Notes: a model not told the origin generated them from the sequence alone. 64,000 nucleotides of DNA from Streblospio benedicti (GCA_019095985.1 CM032660.1:58384897-58448896), one strand, 5' to 3'; shown: positions 44,636 to 56,855, counted from the stretch's first letter. Translations and numbers: made by a program.

Positions 44636-44824
44636 GCATAAAGTAGTATAAAAAATAACATATAAAGTAGTATAGAATTCGTCGCGCAACAATAACAATC
44701 ACACGCATTAGCGTTCACTTGTGTGATCCTTAACTAATTGATGTGTAGGTGCCATGGAGCTGTGTGCAGCCATTCGAGAATCGGGCATTGCATCAATCCA
44801 ATGAAATCCCTCGATCAAAATCAC

Positions 44825-45011
44825 CTGGGGTTTCAATACTTTACTTCCGTAACCCACTGAGGTAGGCCGTACACTTAAATCGGGTTTCGAACTGATGAAA
44901 ATACCACGGTTTGTCTCTACACAGTGACGCGCTCCAAAATATAGGACCACAACATTGTCATTGGACCTAGTATTTGAAGTTCCGAATATCTGTTCAAAAT
45001 TTCCACAACCG
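44825..45011 (-). CDS. Possible internal exon, unknown protein
   Basis: Minus strand: acceptor TATATTTTTGCAG|CGG and donor CCCCAG|GTGATT bracket 187 bp. It is open in one frame: GCGNFEQIFGTSNTRSNDNV, then VVLYFGARHCVETNRGIF and SSKPDLSVRPTSVGYGSK. The frame continues open on both sides of the proposed splice sites (45076-44708). The composition looks protein-like, but I recognise no domain, so a decayed element fragment is equally possible. Confidence 0.35.
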
Positions 45012-45079
45012 CTGCAAAAATATAAGTTGATACCATGGTTTCTCGATACGTACGTTCGCTTTGCGACCATGAACACTGT

Positions 45080-47300
45080 TTCTACGCTGTGCTCGCTACT
45101 TATAGGTCGTATCCTATTGGTTTTTGAACATTCACAAACGTAATCACAACGCGTGTAGATGAGAAATGCATACCGAGCGAGCGAACATCATTTGATTATA
45201 TGACTTTTCTTGAAAATAAATTTGTGTTTTTATAACGAGTTTTGAAGGAGCGAGACTCGGTACACGAGTAAAATAAATCATTTGCTACAAATGTAGATCT
45301 ACTTCGAAGAATATATATTATCATCCAATGAAATACAATACTGATAGTTCAAACTCGTAAATGTAAAATGCCATGATTCATGAGCATTGTCACACACAAA
45401 AAATACGGCACAATAAAAAAATGGGTGTGGGATTTACAGCAGATAGAAACAATTGAGAGATTCTATATTCCAGATAAACAAAAATGACACCATTCTGCCT
45501 TGCAAATAGAAATGAATATAATTACACTAACATTCTAGAACTACATATACTTGTCGATTTTGAGAGACATGACTTCAACGAACTTTCAAGGCGGATGGCT
45601 ATCTAAGAGAAAGGGTCTCATAGATCTTACCATGTTGAAAGCATCGAGGGGGTGGAAATATTTGGGTAGGTTGTAAGAAGAGAAACCCAAATCATCTTGA
45701 GCTATAGGATAATCGGTACTAAGCAATATTGACAAAGACAGGTTTCAAAAATATTCTATTCCACAAAATTACAATGACCGAAAATACATGCTTTAAACTT
45801 TAGACATGTCAGTAACTCATATTTTTTTTAGAATATAGATGAATAAAACAACTAAAACCATTGTCGCATTATAAGTTTCATAAAACAGAAGGTCCACAAG
45901 CACTTTTAGTTTGAGCGTTCGAACTGTTTTGTTGACAGGAGAAAAAAAATTCTCGCAAAGTACATGACCTTTGTCATAATTATTAAGAATAAGAATTTAA
46001 ACATATTTCAGACTTTAAAAGATATTTATGAAATTATAGGCAAGAGTAGTAAAACAAAATTTAGTGATCAGATGTTGTAGAAATGAAATTGAACAATATA
46101 CCCAATTGAAGTAATGGTTTAGAGAGTAGTTAATGAATTAAACTGGAACAAATGAATATCCACCGTGCTACACATGAATGGTGAACGTTAGAAGACTTTC
46201 GATACAACACATGTTCATTTAATGCACCAAAACACACATCATATGTTAGATTTGCTGCATTGTGTTTCCTTTTAGCAATCACGAACACCTAGGTTATAGG
46301 TAAGAAAACCTCGATTTTGTGTAGATTGCAACAAACAAAACAGTCCGTGATTAAGGGAAGGCTAAAGAGGTTGCAACCCACCGTCGGTCATACGTGATTA
46401 ACCTCGAAACGGGGCGAATTTGGTCGAAACTCACCATAAATATACATTTTTTCTGTGTATTTAGCCTATCTTTGTGTCACCAGTGTGTTTCGTTGAGTTT
46501 TGATAAGTTTCGATGAGTTTTGATGTTACTTATGGCCAACCTTGCACTAGAACGTTTTAGGCAATGTACACCACCAATTTGAGGGACTGAACTATTTTAC
46601 CATAAATTCTTATACTTTTGAAAATAAAAGCGTTTACAAATAAAACTCAAACCCGTTGTTCTGAAAGTCAGACACAAAATGCCAAGAGGAAAAAAATATT
46701 GTCAGAAACTTACGTTAAACTCATGTGGGGAGTTCAAAAATATTATTCAAATATCCATAAGCACATTATCACATCAATTACTTTGTACCGCGAAGTATCA
46801 AAGTTGACATTATGTTTGAAAAACAAACACACAGACACTAACACGCAATTTTTAAGCTACACCAATTTACGTTGATGAAACCACAGCAACGATGCTGTTA
46901 ATATTGCAAACTAGGAGGCATAGGTTCCTCACGAGAATACTAAGTTTACTCGACTTTTGTGAACGGAACACCTTCGCGGGTCTACGGGCCCATACAGGTG
47001 GAGGGCCAAGCCATGAAGTGGACAGTGAACGCCGTGTTGTTATTTCCCAGTCGTTTAGCACTTGTTCTTGCATGTCACATTCAAGCGTGGGCATATTTTA
47101 CCGATAAGCTATTTTTTTGCTAAAGTTAAATGTATTTTCAATCTGGGTGGCACAAAGAACTGGTTGGCTTCCAAGACTCGCTCTCCCAGCGCTGATTGGA
47201 CTCCTGATATCTCTGCTGCTTGCCATTGGTCGAAGAGCAGACGGAAACAACGGCCCGCGTGACCAACAAACGTGCAAAATCAGCGCCAACTGAATCAGCA
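45080..47300. other. AT-rich intergenic, nothing recognised
   Basis: No exon pair or repeat family was recognised. Short direct repeats of CGTTGAGTTTTGAT.AGTTTCGATGAGTT occur near 46490-46525. The last ~200 bp become GC-richer towards the promoter at 47363. Confidence 0.4.
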
Positions 47301-47362
47301 GTTTGGGGGTCGCCATGGATGTATTTGTGTGTGTTTGCGGGTTACTATGGCCGCATGCTTCA

Positions 47363-47450
47363 TATAAACCCGAGGGTCTGGGTGCCGAGGCAGACAACCT
47401 CGAGACAAGAGAAGAGAACGAAGAAATAGCGAGAAATCAACAGATCTAAG
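47363..47450 (+). promoter_or_regulatory. TATA box and 5' UTR exon of secreted Cys-rich gene
   Basis: CATATAAACC gives a TATA box (47363-47368). About 30 bp on, a GC-richer leader begins (about 47393) and ends at CAGATCTAAG|GTAGGA (donor after 47450). The local GC peak and upstream CCATTGG boxes (CCAAT on the other strand, near 47224) support a real promoter. The leader contains no ATG, fitting a non-coding first exon. Confidence 0.6.
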
Positions 47451-48898
47451 GTAGGAAAATCTTCGCATACTATTTTTTTTCCATTTTTTATGTTAGAGAA
47501 TATCTTGTGTGGTAGATGTGTATGTCACATCTGGTTTTATCCAACGGGATACTAAATTGACGTTCAAAATGATGTTTATGTTGAAAACGACTTCGTTTAA
47601 TTCCCTATAACTTAAAAACGTACTGTCGACAATTGGCAAATATTCTTTTCTGAATTGGAAGCCTTTTTGGCATTGATTAACATCAAATGTGTCAGAGGCT
47701 TGATTAGTAGTTGCTTTGATGCTTTGAAAAGTTTGAAGATTGTTTTAGTGACATTGAATCTGTTGCGGGAAAATGTAGAAACATTGAGCTAAACTGGCTT
47801 TGTGGAAGGCACGTTGGTTCCCACAAGTACAATGAGTTTATGTTTCCTAATGATTCTGTCTTTTCAACACCTTTATAATAAAGTGGTCGGTTGTGCGATG
47901 GCACAAATATAGATTCGTTTAAATTAGTTAAAAGAAATGACAACTGATTCTTACCACCGCAAACCTGTTGTGCTTAACCGACCAGTCGTTTAGAAAATTA
48001 CTAGAAATTGATGAAATATGTCTACTTCAGCTATTATATGTGATCCATAGTTTATTCTCAGTTCTTGGTCCATGCATAAGATATATAGAAATAGGGCACC
48101 AAAGTAATAATTTCAATCTTTATATTATTTGTCTTATTATTTATTTCAGTCCTAATTAGGCCTTTACTATAGTCTGCCCAGTAATATTTCTTACAGTTTG
48201 AATAGCAGTTTTTCCAAGAATATCATGGTGTGAATAAGTATGAATGCCAACCAGATCTTTATCAATAATTAGATCTAGTTGTTTGTGATGATTACTATGA
48301 TAATTATATTAACTGGTTGTAGGGGTATGCAATTTAAAATTTGAAATGATAAGGACGAATTAATGAGTGTATGTAGGCTTGCTTAATGAAGTATTTAGAC
48401 TCGTTTTGGACCCTTTTTGAAGCTTGGAGCAGCTATGAAGAAAATGAAACGAATATGATTTCAAATAAAATAAATATACTCGATTTTAGCGCCATGTACG
48501 ATTTCAAGTTGCATTGGTAACTTAAGTTACGCTACTTTCAGTTTATTTAATTGTGAAGCTTTCACTTCAACGTACATTATTTGTACATGGATATATAAAA
48601 TGTATACTTTTAATGCGACCCTTCTTTAGGCCGCCTGCATAAATTGGTCATATTAAAATCCGTCTGACTTCGGTAGCAGTCTTGCATAAGCACTGCTGAC
48701 TATAGGCCATATCAAATGCCCAAATTACTTGATTTGTGTCAATCATCTTATTGTATCAACATGATTGTAAAATTCATGAAACAGTCTTTAGTAAATTGCG
48801 GGGAAATCCCGAAGCTGCCTGAAAGCCCTGTAATAATCTGTTATTAATATTTCAATTATATATGTATTAGATTTTTAGCCTGTGCATATATTTTGCAG

Positions 48899-49244
48899 AT
48901 TTTGTCTAAAAAGTGACGTAAACAGTGATCAAAAATGAAGTTTCTGATTGCAATGGCCCTCGTGGCTTTTGCAGCTCATGCGACAGCACAGAGTATGTTC
49001 TTTACCTGCACTATGCATGATTTATTCACCATAGATTGTAGTATATATGAAAGAAAAAAATAATAATTCAATAATGAAATAAATGTATTGTATAATGCAG
49101 TATACAAATTTAGATATGAACATTTGGTGCCAATTAGGGCATTGGTAGTGGTGATTACCAACATGATGAACCTATCAACTAAATACACTTACCATTACTT
49201 GTACTTCAGGCTGCACTGATATAGAACACTGCAGGACATGCTCA
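48899..49244 (+). CDS. Small secreted cysteine-rich protein (partial)
   Basis: Coding exon 2: acceptor TATTTTGCAG (ends 48898), ATG at 48935, donor A|GTATGT after 48992. Exon 3 starts at 49210 after TACTTCAG and runs into the gap. Phases match (phase 1). The peptide starts MKFLIAMALVAFAAHATAQ, a textbook signal peptide with likely cleavage after ATA or TAQ. It then reads SCTDIEHCRTCS: three cysteines in twelve residues. A CxxxxxCxxC pattern occurs in many secreted Cys-rich modules (EGF-like, furin-like), so the family cannot be fixed from this. The TATA promoter and short leader suggest a strongly or tissue-specifically expressed gene. The remainder lies in or beyond the 100-N gap. Confidence 0.75.
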
Positions 49245-49344
49245 NNNNNNNNNNNNNNNNNNNNNNNNNNNNNNNNNNNNNNNNNNNNNNNNNNNNNNNN
49301 NNNNNNNNNNNNNNNNNNNNNNNNNNNNNNNNNNNNNNNNNNNN
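49245..49344. other. Scaffold gap, exactly 100 N
   Basis: Fixed-length gap that removes the rest of the secreted protein gene. Confidence 0.99.
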
Positions 49345-49349
49345 AAAGT

Positions 49350-49538
49350 CTGTAGAGGAACGAGAGGAGTAGTGTTGAATGTAGGCTTTATTGTGTAAGC
49401 GTTGGGTCGCCCAAACCCCCGAGCTGCGCCCGTGCTCCCACTCTTAACCTCTCATTAGCCTAGGCGAGGTGTCGTATGCTCAGGCGGGAGCGGCTTCGTC
49501 TCATTGGACTTACGCTGTCCCCTGGCATACTCCCCGCG
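49350..49538 (-). mobile_element. Candidate solo LTR (fossil)
   Basis: Read on minus, a GC-rich block starts TGTTACGCGGGG and carries an AATAAA (CACAATAAAGCC) about 40 bp before a possible CA end near 49355. This is the usual layout of a short LTR of the Ty3/gypsy type. No internal region and no clear target duplication are seen; the gap begins at once. Looks like an old solo LTR or LTR fragment. Confidence 0.4.
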
Positions 49539-50575
49539 TAACAAAAAATTAAAATGATCTTTCTGAATGAAAGTGATATTTTAATGTATAAATATACGAT
49601 CGAGGGCTATGAAATAGTGGAGATCGTAGAGAGGCAGTGAGGTGAGCACGGGGTCGGGTTATGGTTCCATACAAACAATTCACAGTGTTCATTTACATTC
49701 AATATGAGCATGCATTACTAAGCTACGTAACATGTACATGAAATCGCGAATTGTAGAAATGCAAAGTGACAACATCATTTCTGTAACATTAAAACGAAAT
49801 AAATGTGTAACATTCTAAAGCGATAAATGAAACATGTAAAAGCGGCAGTACAGGCCGCGATAAACTACTAACATCAACTGATAAGCTACTTTACAAGTGG
49901 TAGGCACAGGCGCGGTGCAAGGCATGGCGCAGTGAAACAAGTGTGACCTACAATTGTGACGAAATATAGCATGATCATAATAAAAGGTATAGTAACATAT
50001 ATCCTCATATATCATTCATGATTCCATTATGCTACCTGTTAACACATTCTCAACATAACCATACAGTTTTCTTGCAGAAAGGTGTTTGCTTACTTAATTT
50101 TGATTGATTTCTTGGGAGTCCTACTTACAACACTTCATAAGTTCCCAGCATGTTCTCAGCAAACAAATAACCTAATTGATTAACTAGTTAAGACATTCAT
50201 GAAACTAAGTGACCTGTATTCAATTTAGTTACAAAGGACAAAACAAAATGTATGCATAATGCTTGAATTCAACTAGATGTATATGAAGACTTCTGACATA
50301 AACTTATGTACTAAGTACAATTTCATTGAAAGAAAGTTATTAGTATTACTCAAATTAGGATTTCCACATAACCATCTTAAGCAGTATGAATAATCAAAAT
50401 TCATCTGTTATTCAAATATCATGTATGCATAAAAAGTTGTTGACTATAATTTAACTAAAACATTCAATATAGGAAAACAGAAAAATGTAATCTTCTTATA
50501 TTTCTTGTAAAAGTGGTAAGCTAATACACTCTACTATTATAGATATTTCCGTCGGCTCCCAAGCTCAAACACTGA

Positions 50576-50659
50576 GGGTAGGCTAGGGAGCCGACAAATG
50601 TCGGCTCCCTAGCCTACCCACAGTGGGTTGGCTAGGGAGCCGACGTCGGCTCCCTAGCC
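50576..50659. repeat. Two adjacent perfect palindromes
   Basis: First: a 20-bp perfect stem (GGGTAGGCTAGGGAGCCGAC and its complement) around AAAT, 50576-50619. Second: a 30-bp palindrome without loop, 50630-50659 (GGCTAGGGAGCCGAC and its complement). Both carry GGCTAGGGAGCCGAC, and a further GTCGGCTCCC lies at 50551. GC-rich in an AT-rich context. Could be a small foldback element or an extrusion-prone site. Confidence 0.85.
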
Positions 50660-51183
50660 ACTTCCTTTAATATTAACAAGTTATTTATAATTGTTTCTTG
50701 ATTTAGGTTACAAAAGTGCGTTTCCTTAGATGGTTACATATTATTTCAAATTTTGTGCAATATGAAATCAAACAACTTATTATCAAAAATCCTGATATTG
50801 TTCTAATTTGCATTTAAAATAGAACTACTAACCTGGTGACCAGCTATCACTTAAGAACAATGCCTACCAGTTAATCATATTTAGATAACAGTCTAACCTA
50901 TTAACTGTTAGGACAATGCCTGCAAGTTTAATATTTCAATCAAGCTATGGAAAAATCATTAATGGCTTCTGTAAGTTCTGTTTGCTGAGCATAATTTTAA
51001 CAGTTCTGTGCATTGTGAAGTGGATGGGTATTTCTGACTTTTAGTGCAAATTTGTATTAATTATGTTTGTAAAGTTATTAGGAAGTGACATGACTTGTTA
51101 TTTACGTAAATCAGACACAAGTGTAAATTTCGGAATAGAATATGCTGATTATTGATTGTGAAATGTTCATATCAAGTAAACGG

Positions 51184-51541
51184 TGAGTACTGAGTAGCGA
51201 GTTACAAAATGGGAGTAGCGAGTAACAAAAGATGAGTAGCCCATTACAAAAGGCAAGTAACGAGTAACAAAAGGCAACTAGCGAGTTACAAAAGGCGAGT
51301 AGCAAGTTACAAATGGTGAGTAGCAAGTTACAAAAGAAGAGTGGCGAGTTACAAAAGGCGAGTAGTGGGTTTATAAAAGGCGAGTAGCAAGTTACAAAAG
51401 AAGAGTGGCGAGTTACAAAAGGCGAGTAGTGGGTTACAAAACGCGAGTAGCAAGTTACAAAAAGCAAGCAGCGAGTTACAAAAGGCAACTAGCGAGTTAC
51501 AAAAGGCAAGTAGTGACTTACAAAAGCCGAGTAGCGAGCTA
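51184..51541 (+). repeat. Minisatellite, ~23 bp unit
   Basis: About 15 units of GTAGCGAGTTACAAAAGGCGA with small variants (AGCAAGTT, GGCAACTA). Long frames across it are artefacts of a unit that lacks stops in some phases. Confidence 0.95.
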
Positions 51542-52764
51542 TATTAATATGAATAGGCAATGCCTAAGACAGGCGCAGCATGTTTATAGTGTAGAAATTA
51601 GGAAAAATAAACTAAATTTGTATACATGTGACAATGACATGGTAAAACAAATTAACTAATCAAAAATTATTTGGGGTATATTTATTACAAAATGTATGAT
51701 TTCTTTTACTTAAACATCAACTTACATTGTTGCTGTGTACATTTAGATAAAATATGATTGTAACATATTTGATGGACATTCCTTATCCCAGTGTGGATTA
51801 ATAAAATCAGGCAACATTTTGGGTATTTCATGTCAAAATAAAAGAATGCAACAAATATTATTGATGACGGTAAGTAATTACACAGAAACTCCCTGTTATG
51901 AAGAGATCTTCAAGTGTAAATTTTATTTAAACCCATCAATACTTTTTTTCATCAACGTCATTATTGAATTAAAAACGTGTCAAAGTATACGTCATTTGCA
52001 TTTTGTTGAACGTTAGTCGCCCTGAATAGTGCTTTAAATATAAGTACTAGACCCTTTACGATCACGGGTCGCTTTATGTAATTGGTAGATAAAATAAACT
52101 TGCATAGTTCACTTAATTGGCACCTCGTCGGGTTATTATTTCAAAATGAAAGAAGAAAATAAGAAATATTTTGATGCCGGTAACTTAATTGCAGAGAAAC
52201 CATCTCTTCTGGAGACCCCAAAAAATAAATTAATGTGACAAAGGGATAAAACCTAAATGTTTGGCAGAAAAAAAGATGGCGGCGGAAAATCGTAACATGC
52301 ATATGGGAGTCGAGTCCCCTAATAAGGAAGTGCAAGGCTCGCTGGCGCCTGTAAAAAGAACCTATTACAGGACAAAAATCGAGTAACAAATAAACCATTA
52401 GCACATTGCATAATGCTTTTCTAAACCATACAGCCTTCTGTTACTTTGACATGTAGTTTCTTGTTTTCATAAAATGAATAATACTGGATTGATAGAAACT
52501 CGACAGGATAACATGTATTGTAGTCCTAAACTACGCACCTTGTTACAATCTGTCAAATTCAATATCGAAATAACGGTCATTTTGACTTTGAAAATTTGGT
52601 AATAAAATGCGCAGCTAAATTTTCATAACTAACATTGCTTGGAACGAGGTGGTTACGAAAGTGGCTACACATACCTTTGTCACTAAATTGTTCTACAGTA
52701 TCAAGGATAGTCAGTCCTTAGAATGCTAAGTGATTGTTAATGGTTATCTGTTGTGTTCCTTCAG

Positions 52765-55700
52765 TGTCGTCAGACGGAGACCAGTTAATGCCTGAAGCGT
52801 GCTCTACACCGATGCAAACCGAGCCAGCCAGCCACCCATTCTCACAGTCAGGTATGAGAAATCTTAGTCCTCACCCCACTAAACTGGTACATTGTGTCCC
52901 ATAATGTTACTTTAGACATTTTGGACTGAAGAAACTTGAGACCATGTGCTGTATATCAAATGTGGGTTTCTGCGGTGGGTTTTTGTAAAGGAGGTTTTTA
53001 TGGATTTTTTAAAGTAACATAGGTATTCTTTAAATAGTGCTGTTTTATTTAGTTCAGTGAATACAACCATATTTAAAAAGGTATTAACTATAACAGTCAA
53101 AAATAATGATAGCTTTTGATTTGATGTTAACAACTTATTTGTAATTGTTTCTTAATTTAGGTTACAAAAAATCCGGGGTTTCTACAAAAACCCAGGTGGG
53201 TTGGGTATTTGTCATACCCTGCTTCAAAATGAACTCGTTATCCATCCCTTGAACATTTCATAACTGGGGATTCTTCAGATCACATATGGTTCTGTTTTAC
53301 AATTAGATTTGAAAGAATTGTGAATTCTTTATTTTGGTATATTCAACCCTATTGGAGACAAGCCAAACATCAGTGTAATACTATTGAGTGGCAGAGGTGC
53401 ATTTTGTGAGACGCAGTATTCACCGTCAGAGGTTTCCTCTGTTGAGAGTGAAATATAATCCTTAGTACATTTTGTGTTTTTCATCAGATCTTTTCACGTC
53501 TATAGTACACATTCAGAAGACAGGCTAGTTTCTTATTTTCGCCACTATAAATAAAGATGCATACAGCATTAAGTTTGACTTTGACCATTTCAAGTAATCG
53601 CAGATTCATTTGACATCTTCTGCGAGCAATTTAAAATGACAAAATATCAGTAGTAATTTTAATTGTAGCTACATTTATACATGTTAAGTGCATATAACGT
53701 TGTTTATGTTAGTAAATTAAATACTAAAAACATTAAATGTTTTTTATACATGTATGTAAGTATGTATATTATGTACACTACCGGGTACTACTTACTAATT
53801 TACTAAGCAACAAATTTCTTGACGATGCGGTCATCATTGAGAAACCTTCAACAAAGTGACACGATGCTGTCTATGTCATTGGTGCTTGAACCAAAAGGAC
53901 CAGGGGTGGTATTCCTGTAGTACAGCAGGTGGAGGAGAGTCAGGGGGATGCTTCAGCCTTGGTTGAGGTCAAGCTTGGTCTTGTGTTTCTATGGCCTCTA
54001 CAATCTTACCACATCTCCCTTGAATTTGTAATCTGAACTGTTCCTATGTATTTCTATGGCTGTCTGGGTACTGTGTGGATCTAGGTGTCCCTTAACCCTG
54101 GCTTTCAAGTTCTTACCAGTTTCTCCAATGTAAGAAACTTAGCAGCTGGGGCAGGTGATGTTAAATACTATACCATACAGCTTCTTCTGCTCATTTTTGT
54201 CTTTGGGTCTTAATAGTAGGTTACAGAGAATGTTGAATGGCTTGTGAAAGAACGGGATTCTGTGGTTCTTCAGTACTCTCTGGATAGTCCCAGATGCATC
54301 TTTGACATACAGAAGTTTAATGGGAAATTTCTTTGACTTGGTTTCTCCAGAATCAAGTGGATCTTCCTTCTGTTTCGTGGGCGGAATCTTCAAAGCCCGC
54401 GTTTTTTACACATTGATCCTTAGAACTTGTTTCATGTGGCCGACTTTCGTTGACGGTCTTTTTCTTCAGTCACCATATGCTCAGCTCTTAGAACCATGCG
54501 TACCACCGAAAATTTTTGCTCAAGGTGATGACAAGGTACTGATCTGTGTGTGTTGGCTACAGGGAACAGTCTTGTTTCCTCTCAATGCAAATTTCAAGAA
54601 AGTCAACTTACAGTCCACTTCTTCAATGATGAATTAGATACTGTACTGAAAATTAAGGTAGGTCGTGAACTCTTTTATCGTATTCTTTGGAAGGATTGTT
54701 TCATCTTCTCGCAGTCTCTTCTTAATTGCCTGTGTAAGGCCTGTTCTATGGAGATGCTTGTAAATAAGAAGGAAACGTCGTAAAACACCAGCACTAGATG
54801 GTGGCACCTCCAGATCTTTAATTTTATTCACAAAATCTGTTTTTGATCAAATGCTTGATTTTGCCTTTCAATGGATTGAGAATGGCGGATAAGTATTTTT
54901 CCAAGCTCTCATAACATAAACAACATCTTGTCACTTTGGTTGATGATCCCACGATGGTGCAAGCAAAATCAATAAATTGTTAATTAGTAAGTAGTAGTAT
55001 ACATAAAGAAAACACTGAATGGATATTCTTACTACTAACAAGAGTATACATAAAGGTACTAAAAACCATGCTGATTTAACTTTATGATGATTAGACATCC
55101 AGGTTTAATGATTTATGATGATACCCGTAATTTCAATGTATGTTTCTTTTAATTTACAGATTTCAAAATGAATGACAATGAACTAATGAGTCTCCGAAGG
55201 GAGCATGAAAATCCAACCGAATGGCGTCTTAGGAAAGCGTTTCTTGAAGCTCATTATGAAAAACTACCACTGGATCGCCTTATTTCTATGTCACGCTGTT
55301 TCATCAATGTGGAATTCTATGGATGCAGTTATTCTGACCCAGTGATGAGTGAATTAAGAGATCTCATGGAAGAGATAAAAGATCAAGTAGATGCACACAG
55401 AGATAGAGTAAATAGTTGTAAGATAAAAAGACTGAAGTGAAATTTGTCAAAGCATCAACTTTAGATAAAGAATCAAGTAGACAGTCATCAAGTAAAAGAC
55501 TCCCTATGGTATGAGATTTGTAAAGTCTTCCAGTGATCTTGGCTCAGACTCATCACCACCTATCAGTAGTTCCAGCACTGGAAGTAACACAATGATTAAA
55601 CCAACTGGATCAACTAATGTGTCTTTTGTCAAGTCTAAACAGGACTATCATAGTACGGATATAAGTGTTAGCAGGAAATCAAATGCACCTGCTATACAAA

Positions 55701-56048
55701 ACGTAGAACCAATATTTTGTTAAGTTTGCTGGTGTACTTAAAGACTTACTATGTACAGACGGAGGAGAAAATGCTACTGAATTATTTTATATGGCAGCCT
55801 CAAAAGTGAAGTTACCATGGGTTATTTCTATGAATTTTGCTTCGTCCAACCAATGTCAAGTTGCCAAAGTGTATGTCAACTTTGTACACGCAGGAATGGC
55901 CGCAGCAAAAAACAGTAAACAGGCCAAACAAGCAGCATTTAAAGATGCGCTAACAAAAGTTTGTAAGCCTCATTTGCGTGTTGTGATTGATAATCAAGAG
56001 AAAATTCTTGAGTATTCTGATAAACCATTTTCAGATGTGGACATGTGA
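52765..56048 (+). pseudogene. XTBD + dsRNA-binding protein (CARF/NKRF-like), disrupted
   Basis: Exon 52765-52851 (CCTTCAG|TG ... TCAG|GTATGAG) reads SSDGDQLMPEACSTPMQTEP onwards. It joins in phase to the exon starting at 55160 (TTTACAG|AT). That exon encodes an XRN2-binding (XTBD) domain: NPTEWRLRKAFLEAHYEKLP, LDRLISMSRCFINVEFYGC, YSDPVMSELRDLM. A Ser/Lys-rich linker follows, then a dsRNA-binding-like domain (about 55790-55970; ASKVKLPWVI, VYVNFVHAGMAAAKNSKQAK, ending at TGA 56046). CARF and NKRF proteins combine these domains and bind the nuclear exonuclease XRN2. Two frame changes (near 55435-55510 and 55715-55735) break the long exon. It is either a dying gene or carries assembly indels: the linker remains protein-like in the alternative frames. 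Earlier exons were not found. Confidence 0.8.
53815..54965 (-). mobile_element. Penelope-like retroelement fossil
   Basis: About 1.15 kb on the minus strand, lying in the intron of the CARF/NKRF-like gene in the opposite sense. It contains the end of the reverse transcriptase (a DVSLFTS-type region and the block after it) and a GIY-YIG-type nuclease region at its C-terminal end (SYIGETGK). The upstream half of the element is absent. It is broken by several interruptions and looks old. Confidence 0.75.
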
Positions 56049-56059
56049 TAAGTAAATGT

Positions 56060-56520
56060 TAGTTAAGTGTACAAAATACAAAGTCCTAATCATTACAATT
56101 TTTTGTTATTTTGAAAGACTGATACTAAAATATGTTTATGTTAATGTTTGTGTTAAGTGATTATTATAATGTATCTTATGTACATAAGTCAATATCAAGC
56201 AGTGATTATTTCTTGTTAAAAATTAAAACATTTAATTGCCTTTCAACATCTTACTCATCTCTTCATCTGTGAATCACAGACGACAATGAGTTCCTTAAAT
56301 TGCTGTCACACAGCTGCGAACAATGAGAAACCATGCCAGTGCGTTGATCTATCTTGACGTTGGGTACCAGCTCAGCAAACGCTGATGATCATTGGGTCAA
56401 TATTTGATCGTTTTTATCGCCGGCAACATTTTGAGCATGTTCAAAATTTTCCAATGTTCTGAACTAACAATTTTCCGCCACAAAACCGTCACCTGGTTGT
56501 TTCACATTGGTTCTTTGTTA
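56060..56520. other. 3' flank of CARF/NKRF-like gene
   Basis: AT-rich 3' sequence; no perfect AATAAA close to the stop was seen. No further gene is recognised. Confidence 0.4.
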
Positions 56521-56525
56521 GGGAG

Positions 56526-56855
56526 GGTGCAATATTTACCAGGCAGGGAGGACCGGTGCATATCGAAAAACTTGTCTGAAAAAAGGTCTTGTCCCATGCT
56601 GATGTGATGGAAAAAATCTGATGTCCCATGACCTCTATATATGATAAAAGTCTGTGTCCCCTCCCATGAATATTCGCATGATTAATTTGTACTGATTCGC
56701 TCACGTCGAAGAGGGATTTCAGCAGCTGAAAAAAGTACATGTCCCATGCCCAACAAGAATGAACAATCGTCAGGTCCCCCTACTTTGCACCTTGAAAAAA
56801 GTGCCTGTCCCCCTACCAAATGCACCGGTCCCACATGCTTGGTAAATATGGCACC
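56526..56855. mobile_element. MITE, ~330 bp with ~35 bp terminal inverted repeats
   Basis: The left end GGTGCAATATTTACCAGGCA runs on to GGACCGGTGCAT. It is matched by the inverse of the right end (ATGCACCGGTCCCACATGC to TTGGTAAATATGGCACC). Internally AAAAAAGT.C.TGTCCC is repeated four or five times in one direction. There is no coding capacity, and the target duplication is not clear. Confidence 0.75.

Larger units (their letters stand above)
49540..52760. other. Intergenic or intronic, no exon recognised
   Basis: Mostly AT-rich, apart from the palindromes at 50576-50659 and the minisatellite at 51184-51541. A TTATTTNTAATTGTTTCTTN block followed by ATTTAGGTTACAAAA occurs at about 50681 and again near 53133. 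This is part of a dispersed repeat. First exons of the gene at 52765 may lie here but could not be picked out. Confidence 0.4.

Noticed and set aside
51111-51659. 125- and 84-residue repeat proteins
   Set aside because: Minisatellite without stops in two phases; no conserved composition or start context.
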